Below, piece after piece: positions 1 through 5,787 of a stretch of 5,787 bases of DNA (positions are counted from its first letter, which is position 1; each line of letters opens with the position of its first letter). Source of the DNA: Marinilabiliales bacterium. GTDB lineage: Bacteria > Bacteroidota > Bacteroidia > Bacteroidales > F082. The notes under the pieces are model-generated. The model had not been told where the DNA came from, ran no database searches, and saw only the letters and a program-made list of their open reading frames with translations. The stretch covers positions 1-5,787 of the forward strand of contig PKSW01000214.1 of the NCBI GenBank assembly GCA_002869465.1. Direction: 5' to 3'. Made by a program: the position numbers and the translations under genes.

Positions 1-515
1 AAACTGCCGTCATCTTCTAACACCAGGTCAGTGCCTTCCATTACACCGCATGGCGCCAGACCTCCTGTTGTTCCATAGTTCCCGTTTTGGGTAAAAAAAC
101 CAATATAGTGGACTGTGTTTCTTTTACCCGTAATTTTATATTCGTACGCACCGCTGATCTGTGCATTGAAATAATAATTATCCGGGTTATCAGCCCCCAT
201 TTTAACAGTTTCGTGCACCATTCTTTTCAGCACCGGAAAAGCGGGATCGGCATATTCAACAAAGGCTTCAAGGCCTGCTCTTGTCAGGCGTGTTAAATAA
301 CGAACACCTTCGGCCTGGTTGAATGCATCCTGTGGAGCTCCTGCATATTTCAGGTTGGTTCCGGCCAGTTTCAGCTGGTCGCAAAATTCGTCCCATGCTT
401 TTCCTGAAACAATGCGCTGATCATAAACATCTTCTTCTTTCTTTCCTGTTATGGCAAATGCTATTTTTCTGAAGAATTTAGATACACTCAAAAAAGCAAA
501 AAGTATTTTTTGCAT
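1..515 (-). CDS. DUF1214-type protein, N-terminal part (3' end outside window)
   Basis: The minus strand is open from an ATG at 515-513 to the left edge, giving 171 residues that begin MQKILFAF. An in-frame TAA lies 12 bases before this ATG, so it is the first possible ATG start. The middle of the protein carries AEGVRYLTRLTRAGLEAF (about residues 70-87), then DPAFPVLKRMVHETVKMG, GADNPDNYYFNAQISG and GKRNTVHYIGFF. This matches, from memory, the N-terminal half of bacterial proteins annotated as DUF1214-containing (typically RYL-RL-RAGLE, then GDNPD, then a Y-I-G/R-GT-HY block). The DUF1214 domain itself would lie further downstream, beyond the window. The first 22 residues are rather hydrophobic but interrupted by KFFRK, so no clear signal peptide is seen. 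Biochemical function is unknown; some relatives sit near lipid or steroid metabolism genes. It is divergent from the SDR at 574, with 58 bp between the starts. The coding call is strong; the family call is by motif memory only. Confidence 0.75.
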   Translation of the reverse strand, partial: MQKILFAFLSVSKFFRKIAFAITGKKEEDVYDQRIVSGKAWDEFCDQLKLAGTNLKYAGAPQDAFNQAEGVRYLTRLTRAGLEAFVEYADPAFPVLKRMVHETVKMGADNPDNYYFNAQISGAYEYKITGKRNTVHYIGFFTQNGNYGTTGGLAPCGVMEGTDLVLEDDGS

Positions 516-541
516 CGGGTTAAAGAATTATTCTAATTTTA
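509..541 (+). promoter_or_regulatory. Candidate Bacteroidota-type promoter for the SDR gene
   Basis: TTTG at 509-512 is followed after 21 bp by TAATTTTA (534-541), a 7-of-8 match to the Bacteroidota -7 consensus TAnnTTTG. The spacing is within the usual range for this phylum. Transcription would start near 548 and give a leader of about 25 bases before the ATG at 574. The surrounding DNA is very AT-rich, so chance matches are likely. The -33 element overlaps the first codons of the divergent gene. Confidence 0.3.
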
Positions 542-559
542 ATAATCATAAAAGATGGG

Positions 560-594
560 TAAAAATAGGAATTATGTCAGACACGACCTTCAAA
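560..594 (-). promoter_or_regulatory. Candidate promoter for the divergent DUF1214-type gene
   Basis: Read on the minus strand, TTTG (594-591) is followed after 23 bp by TATTTTTA (567-560), a 7-of-8 match to TAnnTTTG. A start near 553 would give a leader of about 38 bases to the ATG at 515. This element lies across the start codon of the SDR gene, so if real the two divergent promoters interleave and could interfere with each other. It rests on AT-rich sequence and is only a suggestion. Confidence 0.25.
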
Positions 595-1404
595 AAAAAA
601 TATGGTCCCTGGTGCATGGTTATCGGCGCCGCTGAAGGACTTGGTGAAGCCTATACGATAGCTTTGGCAAAACGGGGCATGAATATTATTATGGTCGATA
701 ACCAGAAGCCATTGCTTGACGCATTGTCAAAAAAAGTGGAGCAGGAGTATGGAATTGAAACCATCCTGTTACATCTGGATCTTTATGAAGCAGATGCTTT
801 TGAAAAAATGTCGCAGCAGATACAAAAAGTTGACTGTCGTTTATTGGTTTATAATGCGGCTTACAGCCTCATCAAACCTTTTATAGATCATACCACCGAA
901 GAACTGGATCATTTTATTGACATCAACACACGAACACAAATCAAAGTCGTACACCAGTTTTCACTATACCTGATAGAAAAAAAACTGCCAGGAGGCATTG
1001 TATTGATGTCGTCGCTGGCCGGATTGATCGGGATGCAACTGGTGACCCCTTACGCAGCTACCAAAGCTTTTACATGGAACCTGGCCGAAGCATTACACCA
1101 TGAACTTACACCATATAAAATTGATGTAATGGCTTGTATTGCCGGAGCAACGGCGACACCTGCCTATCTTAAAACCAATCCCCGGTATGGCATATTAAAA
1201 CCTTCAGTAATGAACCCGTCTATGGTAGCTGAGTTGGCACTAAAAAAACTGGGTAAAAAAACGCTTTTTATCCCGGGCTGCTCCAACCGGATGAACTACT
1301 TCATCCTTACCCGGATCATGCCACGCAAAATAGCCGCTTACATCGCTAACAGAACTATGGGGAACATGTATGTCGATAAAAAGAGTACAAATTCTGTCAA
1401 ATAG
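574..1404 (+). CDS. Short-chain dehydrogenase/reductase (classical SDR)
   Basis: A 276-residue classical SDR: an NAD(P)-dependent oxidoreductase with a Rossmann fold, probably cytoplasmic, substrate unknown. The cofactor loop is GAAEGLG (residues 18-24), the glycine-rich motif. An Asp at 42 ends the second beta strand (IIMVD), which in this family usually favours NAD(H) over NADP(H). The NNAG-type motif appears as NAA (94-96). The catalytic set is Ser147 (MSSLAG), Tyr160 and Lys164 (YAATK), with the normal 13-residue Ser-Tyr spacing. The usual Pro-Gly after strand six is Ala-Gly here (190-191, CIAGATATP). The frame stays open upstream to an ATG at 451, but 574 is chosen: it is the next ATG, places the glycine motif about 17 residues in as in relatives, follows a weak AGGA (567-570), and avoids overlapping the divergent gene. 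The C-terminus (residues 236-276) is basic, with hydrophobic stretches. A run of nine A (592-600) encodes Lys7-Lys9. Confidence 0.93.
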   Translation: MSDTTFKKKYGPWCMVIGAAEGLGEAYTIALAKRGMNIIMVDNQKPLLDALSKKVEQEYGIETILLHLDLYEADAFEKMSQQIQKVDCRLLVYNAAYSLIKPFIDHTTEELDHFIDINTRTQIKVVHQFSLYLIEKKLPGGIVLMSSLAGLIGMQLVTPYAATKAFTWNLAEALHHELTPYKIDVMACIAGATATPAYLKTNPRYGILKPSVMNPSMVAELALKKLGKKTLFIPGCSNRMNYFILTRIMPRKIAAYIANRTMGNMYVDKKSTNSVK

Positions 1405-1419
1405 AAAGAAGTACAAATT
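1384..1419. repeat. Pair of 10-bp direct repeats AGTACAAATT
   Basis: AGTACAAATT occurs at 1384-1393 and again at 1410-1419, 26 bp apart, one copy on each side of the SDR stop codon (1402-1404) and about 70-105 bp before the PBP start. Flanks are partly similar too (AAAGA or AAGA before, TCA shortly after). It could be a paired operator upstream of the PBP gene or a chance small duplication; no regulator gene is nearby to support the first reading. Confidence 0.35.
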
Positions 1420-1489
1420 ATTCATCCTACGAAATATACGATACAGCTTTCTCATGCGTTCGTCTTTCTGATCAATCATTTTTAATTTT

Positions 1490-3748
1490 ATGAGATTCAG
1501 GCGTCTCCTTCAAATATTTCTTATCGTAGGTGCCAGTATATTGCTCCTTGCAGGACTATTCCTGGGATCGGTTTATATGGGCATTTTTGGATCGCTTCCT
1601 CAAAAAGAAGAACTCATCGGCATTACGAATGAAGAAGCTTCATTGGTTTTCGCAAATGATGGCACACTTATCGGAAAATATTTTGCTGAAAATCGCACCA
1701 ATATCAATTGGAATGATATCCCTGACCATCTGGTTAGCGCGCTTGTAGCTGCAGAAGACAAACGTTTTTACAAGCATGAAGGTATCGACAGCAGGAGTTA
1801 TATGCGGGTTTTTTTGAAAAGCATATTGCTAGGCGATAAAAGTTCCGGCGGCGGAAGTACGATTACACAACAACTGGTTAAAAACCTTTACGGACGTGAT
1901 GACCATAGTTTTCTATCCATGCCCGTGAATAAAACAAGGGAAGCGTTTATCGCTAAAAGAATGGAAGAAGTGCTCACAAAACAGGAAATACTTTTATTAT
2001 ACCTGAATTCTGTGCCATTTGGTGAAGAAGTGTTTGGTATTGAAGCGGCTTCAAAAAGATACTTCAATAAAAACGCAAAAGAACTAAATATCCAGGAGTC
2101 GGCTGTTCTCGTTGGTATTCTAAAAGCAAATACGTATTATAACCCTCGTCTACATCCTGAAAATGCTATCAGGCGAAGAAACCAGGTGATCGACTTGATG
2201 GCCGGGGAGCATTTTATTAATGCATCTGACGCCGACAGCCTAAAAAAGTTGGAGTTGGGACTGGTGTATACTAACTATCAAATCGAATCTCCTGCCGGGT
2301 ATTTCGTTTACCAGGTGAAAAAACGGACCACTGGAATTCTTGAAAATTTAAGGAATGGTGATGGTGAACTTTATGATATTCAGAAAGACGGATTAAAAAT
2401 TTATACCACACTCGATATGCAATTGCAGCAACTATCTCATATAGCTTCCCAAAAACAGCTTTTAAGTATGCAGCCGTTGCTTGATAAAGAGTTGATAAAT
2501 ACGGGGAAACGAAAGAAATGGGAAGCTGAGATGAACAATGTGATGACTAAAGATAGTTCCTGGGAGCTAAAACAAAACCGGGAGATACTCACATCAGATG
2601 GTTTACAAACGGAAAAGATCAGTAAGGCTGACAGCTTATGGCACTACGCGAAGATGTTACATACTGCTGTACTGGCTGCTAATCCAAATACGGGCGCGGT
2701 ACTGGCCTGGTCGGGAGGCACTAATTTCAGGTATCTTCCTTACGATCTGGTGCTGGCCGAAAGGCAGATCGCCTCAGTCATCAAACCTTTTATTTATGCA
2801 GCCGCACTGGAAGATGGTTTTGAAAGCTGCGATTATCTGAATAATAGCGTAATAACTTATGATGAATATGATGGCTGGCAGCCCGAGAACTATGACCACA
2901 GCTCTGACGACGACATGAAAGTAGCCATGTGGTATGCGCTCAGCCGTTCGTTAAATTTACCAACTGTTGACCTGTATTTTGAGACCGGCCATGACCAAGT
3001 AGCCGATTTTTGTCGCCGGCTTGGATTAAATGCGCCTTTTGAAGAAACACCTGCGCTTGCCCTTGGCGCATTGGACGCATCCTTGTATGATTTGGTAAAA
3101 GCTTACAGCGCATTCGCCAATGGCGGATTATTGCCCGAGAAGTTGGTGATGATTGAAAAAATTACCGAATCCAATGGGAACATCATCTATGAAAATGAAG
3201 ATGTTAAAAAAACCAGGGTGATGACGACAGATATAGCAGAACAGATCACAGCGATGCTTGAAAAGGCTGTTGATGAGGGTACAGGTGTTTCAATGCGAAA
3301 CCGATATCATATCCAGGCTGATCTGGCGGGAAAAACAGGAACAGCTCAAAATTACAGCGATGCAAGGTTTATGGTGTATACACCCGATTTGGTGATTGGT
3401 ACTTGGGTGGGTGCCAATTCACCCGATATTCATTTTCAAAGTGGCCTGGGTAGTGGTTCGGTTCTGGCATTGCCCATTGCCGGGGAAATGATCGCTGGCA
3501 CTGAAAAAAAATCCTCCGCCAGAAATACGTATCTCACATCTTTTAATTTGCCTGACGAAATTACCGAGCAATTGAACTGCGAACCCATGAGAGAAAAAGG
3601 GATCAGTGGTTTTTTCAATCGGTTGGGTAAATCAGATTCGGGGGACGCAATTAAGGTAAACCCAAATGCTGACACCGTAACGGAACAAAAAGAGCGCGGT
3701 AAGTTTGGTAAGTTTCTGGACAAGCTTTTCAAAAGAAAGAAACGGTAG
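1490..3748 (+). CDS. Bifunctional class A penicillin-binding protein (GT51 transglycosylase + transpeptidase)
   Basis: 752 residues. It polymerises lipid II into glycan strands and cross-links the peptides, anchored in the inner membrane and acting in the periplasm. One membrane segment lies at about residues 7-30. The GT51 domain (about 50-225) shows EDKRFYKHEG with catalytic Glu89, GGSTITQQLVKNL (121-133), KTREAFIAKRMEE and ILLLYLNSVPFG. A linker of roughly 90 residues leads to the transpeptidase domain (about 395-670): SVIK with nucleophile Ser429 and Lys432, SLN (487-489), and KTGTAQ (615-620). WQPENYD (463-469) is also typical of PBP1a-like proteins. The tail is very basic (KLFKRKKR). 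The start is firm because an in-frame TGA at 1469-1471 leaves no earlier ATG. The serine motif context is RQIASVIKPF rather than the usual RQPGSxFKPF, so the Gly before Ser is Ala. It may be cotranscribed with the SDR, 85 bp upstream; no clear promoter was seen in between. Length and all catalytic residues indicate an intact enzyme. Confidence 0.96.
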   Translation: MRFRRLLQIFLIVGASILLLAGLFLGSVYMGIFGSLPQKEELIGITNEEASLVFANDGTLIGKYFAENRTNINWNDIPDHLVSALVAAEDKRFYKHEGIDSRSYMRVFLKSILLGDKSSGGGSTITQQLVKNLYGRDDHSFLSMPVNKTREAFIAKRMEEVLTKQEILLLYLNSVPFGEEVFGIEAASKRYFNKNAKELNIQESAVLVGILKANTYYNPRLHPENAIRRRNQVIDLMAGEHFINASDADSLKKLELGLVYTNYQIESPAGYFVYQVKKRTTGILENLRNGDGELYDIQKDGLKIYTTLDMQLQQLSHIASQKQLLSMQPLLDKELINTGKRKKWEAEMNNVMTKDSSWELKQNREILTSDGLQTEKISKADSLWHYAKMLHTAVLAANPNTGAVLAWSGGTNFRYLPYDLVLAERQIASVIKPFIYAAALEDGFESCDYLNNSVITYDEYDGWQPENYDHSSDDDMKVAMWYALSRSLNLPTVDLYFETGHDQVADFCRRLGLNAPFEETPALALGALDASLYDLVKAYSAFANGGLLPEKLVMIEKITESNGNIIYENEDVKKTRVMTTDIAEQITAMLEKAVDEGTGVSMRNRYHIQADLAGKTGTAQNYSDARFMVYTPDLVIGTWVGANSPDIHFQSGLGSGSVLALPIAGEMIAGTEKKSSARNTYLTSFNLPDEITEQLNCEPMREKGISGFFNRLGKSDSGDAIKVNPNADTVTEQKERGKFGKFLDKLFKRKKR

Positions 3749-3792
3749 TAGCGGGATTAAGCGCTCGTGTATTTCAGTTGGTAAGGGTGCAC

Positions 3793-3800
3793 TATCTTTG
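3793..3800 (+). promoter_or_regulatory. Bacteroidota -7 promoter element (TATCTTTG) for the SMR gene
   Basis: TATCTTTG is an exact match to the TAnnTTTG -7 consensus and lies 21 bp before the ATG at 3822, so the transcript leader would be only about 15 bases. A good TTTG/TTG -33 element is not seen at the expected distance; the nearest is TTTC at 3772-3775, 17 bp upstream, while the TTG at 3778-3780 is too close. The element would give the SMR gene, and possibly the galactanase after it, a promoter separate from the PBP gene. Confidence 0.55.
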
Positions 3801-3821
3801 TTCTCTTAAAAAAGAATACAT

Positions 3822-4139
3822 ATGTCGTGGATCTATTTAATTATTGCCGCTGTTTTTGAGATCGGCTGGCCATTGGGTTTTAAACTATCTCAAACAACAA
3901 ATCAAAAGTTTGGCTGGATTATTTTTGCCATTGTTTCTATGGCGCTGAGCGGATTGTTCCTCTGGATCGCTCAAAAGAATATTCCCATGGGTACGGCCTA
4001 TGCGGTTTGGACCGGCATTGGGGCAGCAGGCACTTTCCTGGTAGGCATTTGGTATTTTCAGGATTCGGCCAGTTTGCTGCGCATTTTATCCGTTTTTTTG
4101 ATCATTGCAGGAGTCGTTGGTTTAAAATTATCTACCTAA
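3822..4139 (+). CDS. sugE: SMR family exporter, SugE/Gdx subtype (probable guanidinium exporter)
   Basis: 105 residues, the normal length for the small multidrug resistance family, with four predicted membrane helices at about 3-22, 31-50, 57-77 and 84-103. These proteins work as dual-topology dimers exchanging protons for a small cation. The start MSWIYLIIA is the typical SugE/Gdx N-terminus. The essential proton- and substrate-binding Glu is Glu13 (VFEIGW), followed by Trp16; Ser43 and Trp63 (YAVWTGIGAAGT) fit the Gdx-type binding site and argue for the guanidinium-exporting subtype over the EmrE/Qac multidrug subtype. Two departures are visible: Ala10 where Gdx proteins usually have Gly, and Pro17 directly after Trp16. 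No guanidine riboswitch is recognisable in the 73 bp upstream, and the predicted leader is too short to hold one. The galactanase gene follows after 14 bp, so read-through is likely. Subtype assignment is by motif memory; a drug-exporting role is less likely but not excluded. Confidence 0.92.
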   Translation: MSWIYLIIAAVFEIGWPLGFKLSQTTNQKFGWIIFAIVSMALSGLFLWIAQKNIPMGTAYAVWTGIGAAGTFLVGIWYFQDSASLLRILSVFLIIAGVVGLKLST

Positions 4140-4153
4140 CAATTTATTATTGA

Positions 4154-5557
4154 ATGTTATACTCTTATAAAAAGTTGACTTTGTTTCTGGCCATTGTTAT
4201 GGTCACTCATGTAATTGTTGCTCAGAACTTCATTACCGGAGCTGATTTATCGTACACAAATACCATTCTTGAAAAAGGAGGAGAATACAGAAATCAAGAA
4301 GGGGTTCTCATAGATCCTTATCAGTATTTTTCTGAACAAGGTTCAAAAATGGTGAGACTCAGACTATGGCACACCCCTGAAAACATCCAGGATTTCTGCG
4401 GAAACCCAATCAGTTCGTCAAACTTGGACGATGTATTGCTGGCAGCACAAAGAATACATTCAAACGGTATGGGCTTGAATTTGTCCATACATTATGGTGA
4501 TTATTTTAATGATCCCGGCAAACAATTAAGGCCAAATGCCTGGGAGGGATTAGCACATCAGGTGCTCCTGGATTCGATTTATCAATACACTTTTCAGGTT
4601 TTAGAAAGGCTTTACGAGCAGAATACAACACCCTATATCGTGAGTATTGGCAACGAAACAACAAATGGCTTTATCGATACGACCACACCAACAAATGGTT
4701 TCTCATGGCCCGAAGATACTGACAAATTTAATGCGGGTTTGAATGCGGTTGATGATTTCAACAGAACCTATTCTCAACAAGTTTTAAAAGCTATTCATTT
4801 AACCGAAAACACCGCTAAATGGGTGACCGGGGAGTTTATAAATAATGGTGTAACCAATTTTGAAGTAATTGGAGTTTCCTATTACCCGTTTTTTTCTTCA
4901 GAAACAAGCTTGGATAATGTCGGAACTCTAATCCGGGATTTAATTCATGATTATAGTAAGATCGTTATGCTCTTTGAAACCGGTTTTATATGGACAAACG
5001 CAAATGCAGATAATTATAATAATTTCATTGGCAACAACGGGAACGTGGTTGTTTATCCAACCTCTGCGTCGGGCCAAAAAGATTTTCTGTTGGATTTGTG
5101 CCGTGTTGTGTCAGATAATGGCGGGATGGGTGTTTTCTACTGGGAAGCGGGGTGGATTTCGTCTGAAATGTGTGACAAATGGGGGCAGGGATCTTCCTAT
5201 GAAAATGCCAGCTTTTTTAATTTTAATAAAGAAAATATGCCCTTACCCGCGTTTGATTTTTTCCAATTTGATGACACCCTTTCTGTCAACCAAAAATCTT
5301 TGCAGGATCAAATTAAAATATCACCAAATCCATTCAGCAGCAAAGTAAGTATTTCATATGAATTACTAAAACCCGAAAAAGTTAGGTTACATATCTATGA
5401 TATTTCAGGCGCACTAATCGCAACTATTTCCCGAAACCAGTTATCGGGTAAACAACAAATCGTATGGGATGCCTGTGAATTTCCTAACGGAACATATTAT
5501 TTTAAACTACAGATTGAATCCCGGATAGTATGCGGCAAACTCTTAAAAATAAGATAA
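4154..5557 (+). CDS. Secreted GH53 endo-beta-1,4-galactanase with T9SS C-terminal sorting domain
   Basis: 467 residues. It likely cleaves beta-1,4-galactan, the side chain of pectic rhamnogalacturonan I, outside the cell or on its surface. Residues 1-23 form a signal peptide (basic KK, hydrophobic core, VIVAQ cleavage region). The GH53 barrel (about 26-370) shows GADLSY (29-34), MVRLRLWHTP (66-75), HYGDYFNDPGKQLRPNAW (113-130), IGNETTNG with acid/base Glu168, EVIGVSYYPF (237-246), MLFETGF with nucleophile Glu275, and GVFYWEAGWI (326-335). Residues about 386-467 form a type A T9SS sorting domain: ISPNPFSSKVSISYEL, then VRLHIYDISGALI, WDACEFPNGTYYFKL and the end GKLLKIR. This would direct export across the outer membrane and probably cleavage and attachment to surface lipopolysaccharide. 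A 10-residue insertion with an internal TNGF repeat follows the acid/base. The start is fixed by a TGA immediately before the ATG (4151-4153). It is 14 bp downstream of the SMR gene, with no susC/susD-type genes in view. Confidence 0.94.
   Translation: MLYSYKKLTLFLAIVMVTHVIVAQNFITGADLSYTNTILEKGGEYRNQEGVLIDPYQYFSEQGSKMVRLRLWHTPENIQDFCGNPISSSNLDDVLLAAQRIHSNGMGLNLSIHYGDYFNDPGKQLRPNAWEGLAHQVLLDSIYQYTFQVLERLYEQNTTPYIVSIGNETTNGFIDTTTPTNGFSWPEDTDKFNAGLNAVDDFNRTYSQQVLKAIHLTENTAKWVTGEFINNGVTNFEVIGVSYYPFFSSETSLDNVGTLIRDLIHDYSKIVMLFETGFIWTNANADNYNNFIGNNGNVVVYPTSASGQKDFLLDLCRVVSDNGGMGVFYWEAGWISSEMCDKWGQGSSYENASFFNFNKENMPLPAFDFFQFDDTLSVNQKSLQDQIKISPNPFSSKVSISYELLKPEKVRLHIYDISGALIATISRNQLSGKQQIVWDACEFPNGTYYFKLQIESRIVCGKLLKIR
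4659..4698 (+). repeat. Short direct repeat inside the GH53 gene (TNGF duplication)
   Basis: CAACAAATGG occurs at 4659-4668 and again at 4689-4698, exactly 30 bp apart and in frame, so TNGF is encoded twice (residues 170-173 and 180-183). Most GH53 enzymes read straight from NE-x-TNG into a WP motif; here IDTTTPTNGF is interposed before SWP. This looks like a 30-bp tandem duplication that has since diverged. Confidence 0.6.
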
Positions 5558-5735
5558 CCCTGGCTTTGATCATCTCGTTGCGGCTTTTTCTGTATCTCAA
5601 TATGCCCATTACTTTAAAGAAACCATTTTCCATTCTTAAAAGAAAGCTGTTGAATATTCAAATCAAACGCTTCGCCATTGAAATGAACAACCCGGTCAGC
5701 CGAATCATGATGCTTTCTATTTTTATTCCCGTTTC
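5558..5735. other. Intergenic region with no supported gene
   Basis: After the galactanase stop codon no convincing plus-strand gene is present. A frame from 5530 to 5739 is open, but it starts inside the galactanase and translates to a low-complexity basic product with no recognisable motif. I see no strong stem-loop followed by a T-run that could serve as a terminator for the galactanase. On the minus strand a frame is open from the right edge to a TAA at 5616-5614, which could mean the neighbouring gene reaches further left than the 5736 stop. Confidence 0.4.
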
Positions 5736-5787
5736 TTAAAAAAAGATGTAATCCGGGTCGAATACTTTTCGCCAGTGAGCCTGATTC
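5736..5787 (-). CDS. Possible C-terminal end of a convergent gene (5' part outside window)
   Basis: Read on the minus strand from 5786, the sequence encodes NQAHWRKVFDPDYIFF followed by TAA at 5738-5736. The aromatic and acidic composition and the C-ending codons (CAC, TTC, GAC, TAC, ATC) look like genuine coding sequence, but 16 residues do not identify a family. A second minus-strand frame, starting at 5787, stays open for 57 residues to a TAA at 5616-5614 and contains DRVVHFNGEAFDL and QQLSFKNGKWFL. Only one of the two can be the real end, unless a frameshift at the seven-T run (5744-5738) joins them. Function is unknown. Confidence 0.35.
   Translation of the reverse strand, partial: NQAHWRKVFDPDYIFF

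Noticed and set aside
87..296. Plus-strand open frame of 69 codons
   Set aside because: It is antisense to the well-supported DUF1214-type gene and its translation has no recognisable features.
451..573. Upstream extension of the SDR reading frame to an ATG at 451 (41 extra residues)
   Set aside because: It overlaps the divergent minus-strand gene's coding start at 515, adds a low-complexity lysine- and asparagine-rich stretch before the Rossmann fold that relatives lack, and the ATG at 574 is better placed.
1240..1479. Minus-strand open frame of 79 codons across the SDR end and the gap before the PBP gene
   Set aside because: Most of it is antisense to the SDR C-terminus, and the translation shows no motif or start context.
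3436..3732. Minus-strand open frame of 98 codons antisense to the PBP C-terminus
   Set aside because: It is fully contained in a well-supported gene on the other strand and shows no family motif; it is a composition shadow.
3766..3800. tRNA-like stretch (TTTCAGTTGGTAAGG, resembling a D-arm) before the SMR gene
   Set aside because: The D-stem does not pair properly, and there is no anticodon stem, no T-arm GTTCGA sequence and no matching acceptor stem.
3749..3821. Guanidine riboswitch upstream of the SMR gene
   Set aside because: The gap is 73 bp and contains no paired ACGR-loop hairpins and no ykkC-like conserved blocks.
4140..4153. Separate promoter or terminator between the SMR and galactanase genes
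   Set aside because: Only 14 AT-rich bases are present, with no TAnnTTTG element and no stem-loop.
5530..5739. Plus-strand open frame of 69 codons starting inside the galactanase
   Set aside because: It overlaps the end of the T9SS domain, has a basic low-complexity translation with no homology that I recognise, and lies opposite possible minus-strand coding sequence.

Overview
The window looks like chromosomal DNA from a member of the Bacteroidota. The clearest evidence is the C-terminal domain of the secreted glycosidase at 4154-5557, which has the pattern of a type IX secretion (T9SS) sorting domain, a system confined essentially to this phylum. Supporting signs are the absence of strong Shine-Dalgarno sequences before most genes and a perfect TAnnTTTG -7 element (TATCTTTG, 3793-3800) just upstream of the small multidrug resistance gene. 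The genus cannot be determined from this sequence.

Layout. Positions 1-515 (minus strand) hold the N-terminal 171 residues of a DUF1214-type protein whose 3' end lies outside the window. A 58 bp AT-rich gap separates it from a divergent short-chain dehydrogenase/reductase (574-1404, plus). An 85 bp gap follows, then a bifunctional class A penicillin-binding protein (1490-3748, plus), then a 73 bp gap with a promoter-like element, then a SugE/Gdx-type SMR exporter (3822-4139, plus). Only 14 bp later comes a secreted GH53 endo-beta-1,4-galactanase with signal peptide and T9SS domain (4154-5557, plus). The last 230 bp hold no convincing plus-strand gene. The C-terminal end of a convergent minus-strand gene probably enters from the right edge, but its reading frame is not certain.

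Function together. This does not look like one pathway. The class A PBP builds peptidoglycan, the SMR protein exports small cations (probably guanidinium), the GH53 enzyme attacks pectic galactan outside the cell, and the SDR and DUF1214 proteins are of unknown substrate but share a divergent promoter region. No susC/susD pair, regulator or transporter accompanies the galactanase here, so a polysaccharide utilisation locus is not visible. There are no RNA genes, insertion sequences, CRISPR arrays or convincing terminators.

I did not find a clearly new biological system. The points most worth a second look are a short tandem duplication inserted directly behind the GH53 catalytic acid/base, non-standard residues around the PBP transpeptidase serine and in the SMR binding site, the tight SMR-galactanase gene pair, and the reading-frame ambiguity at the right edge.
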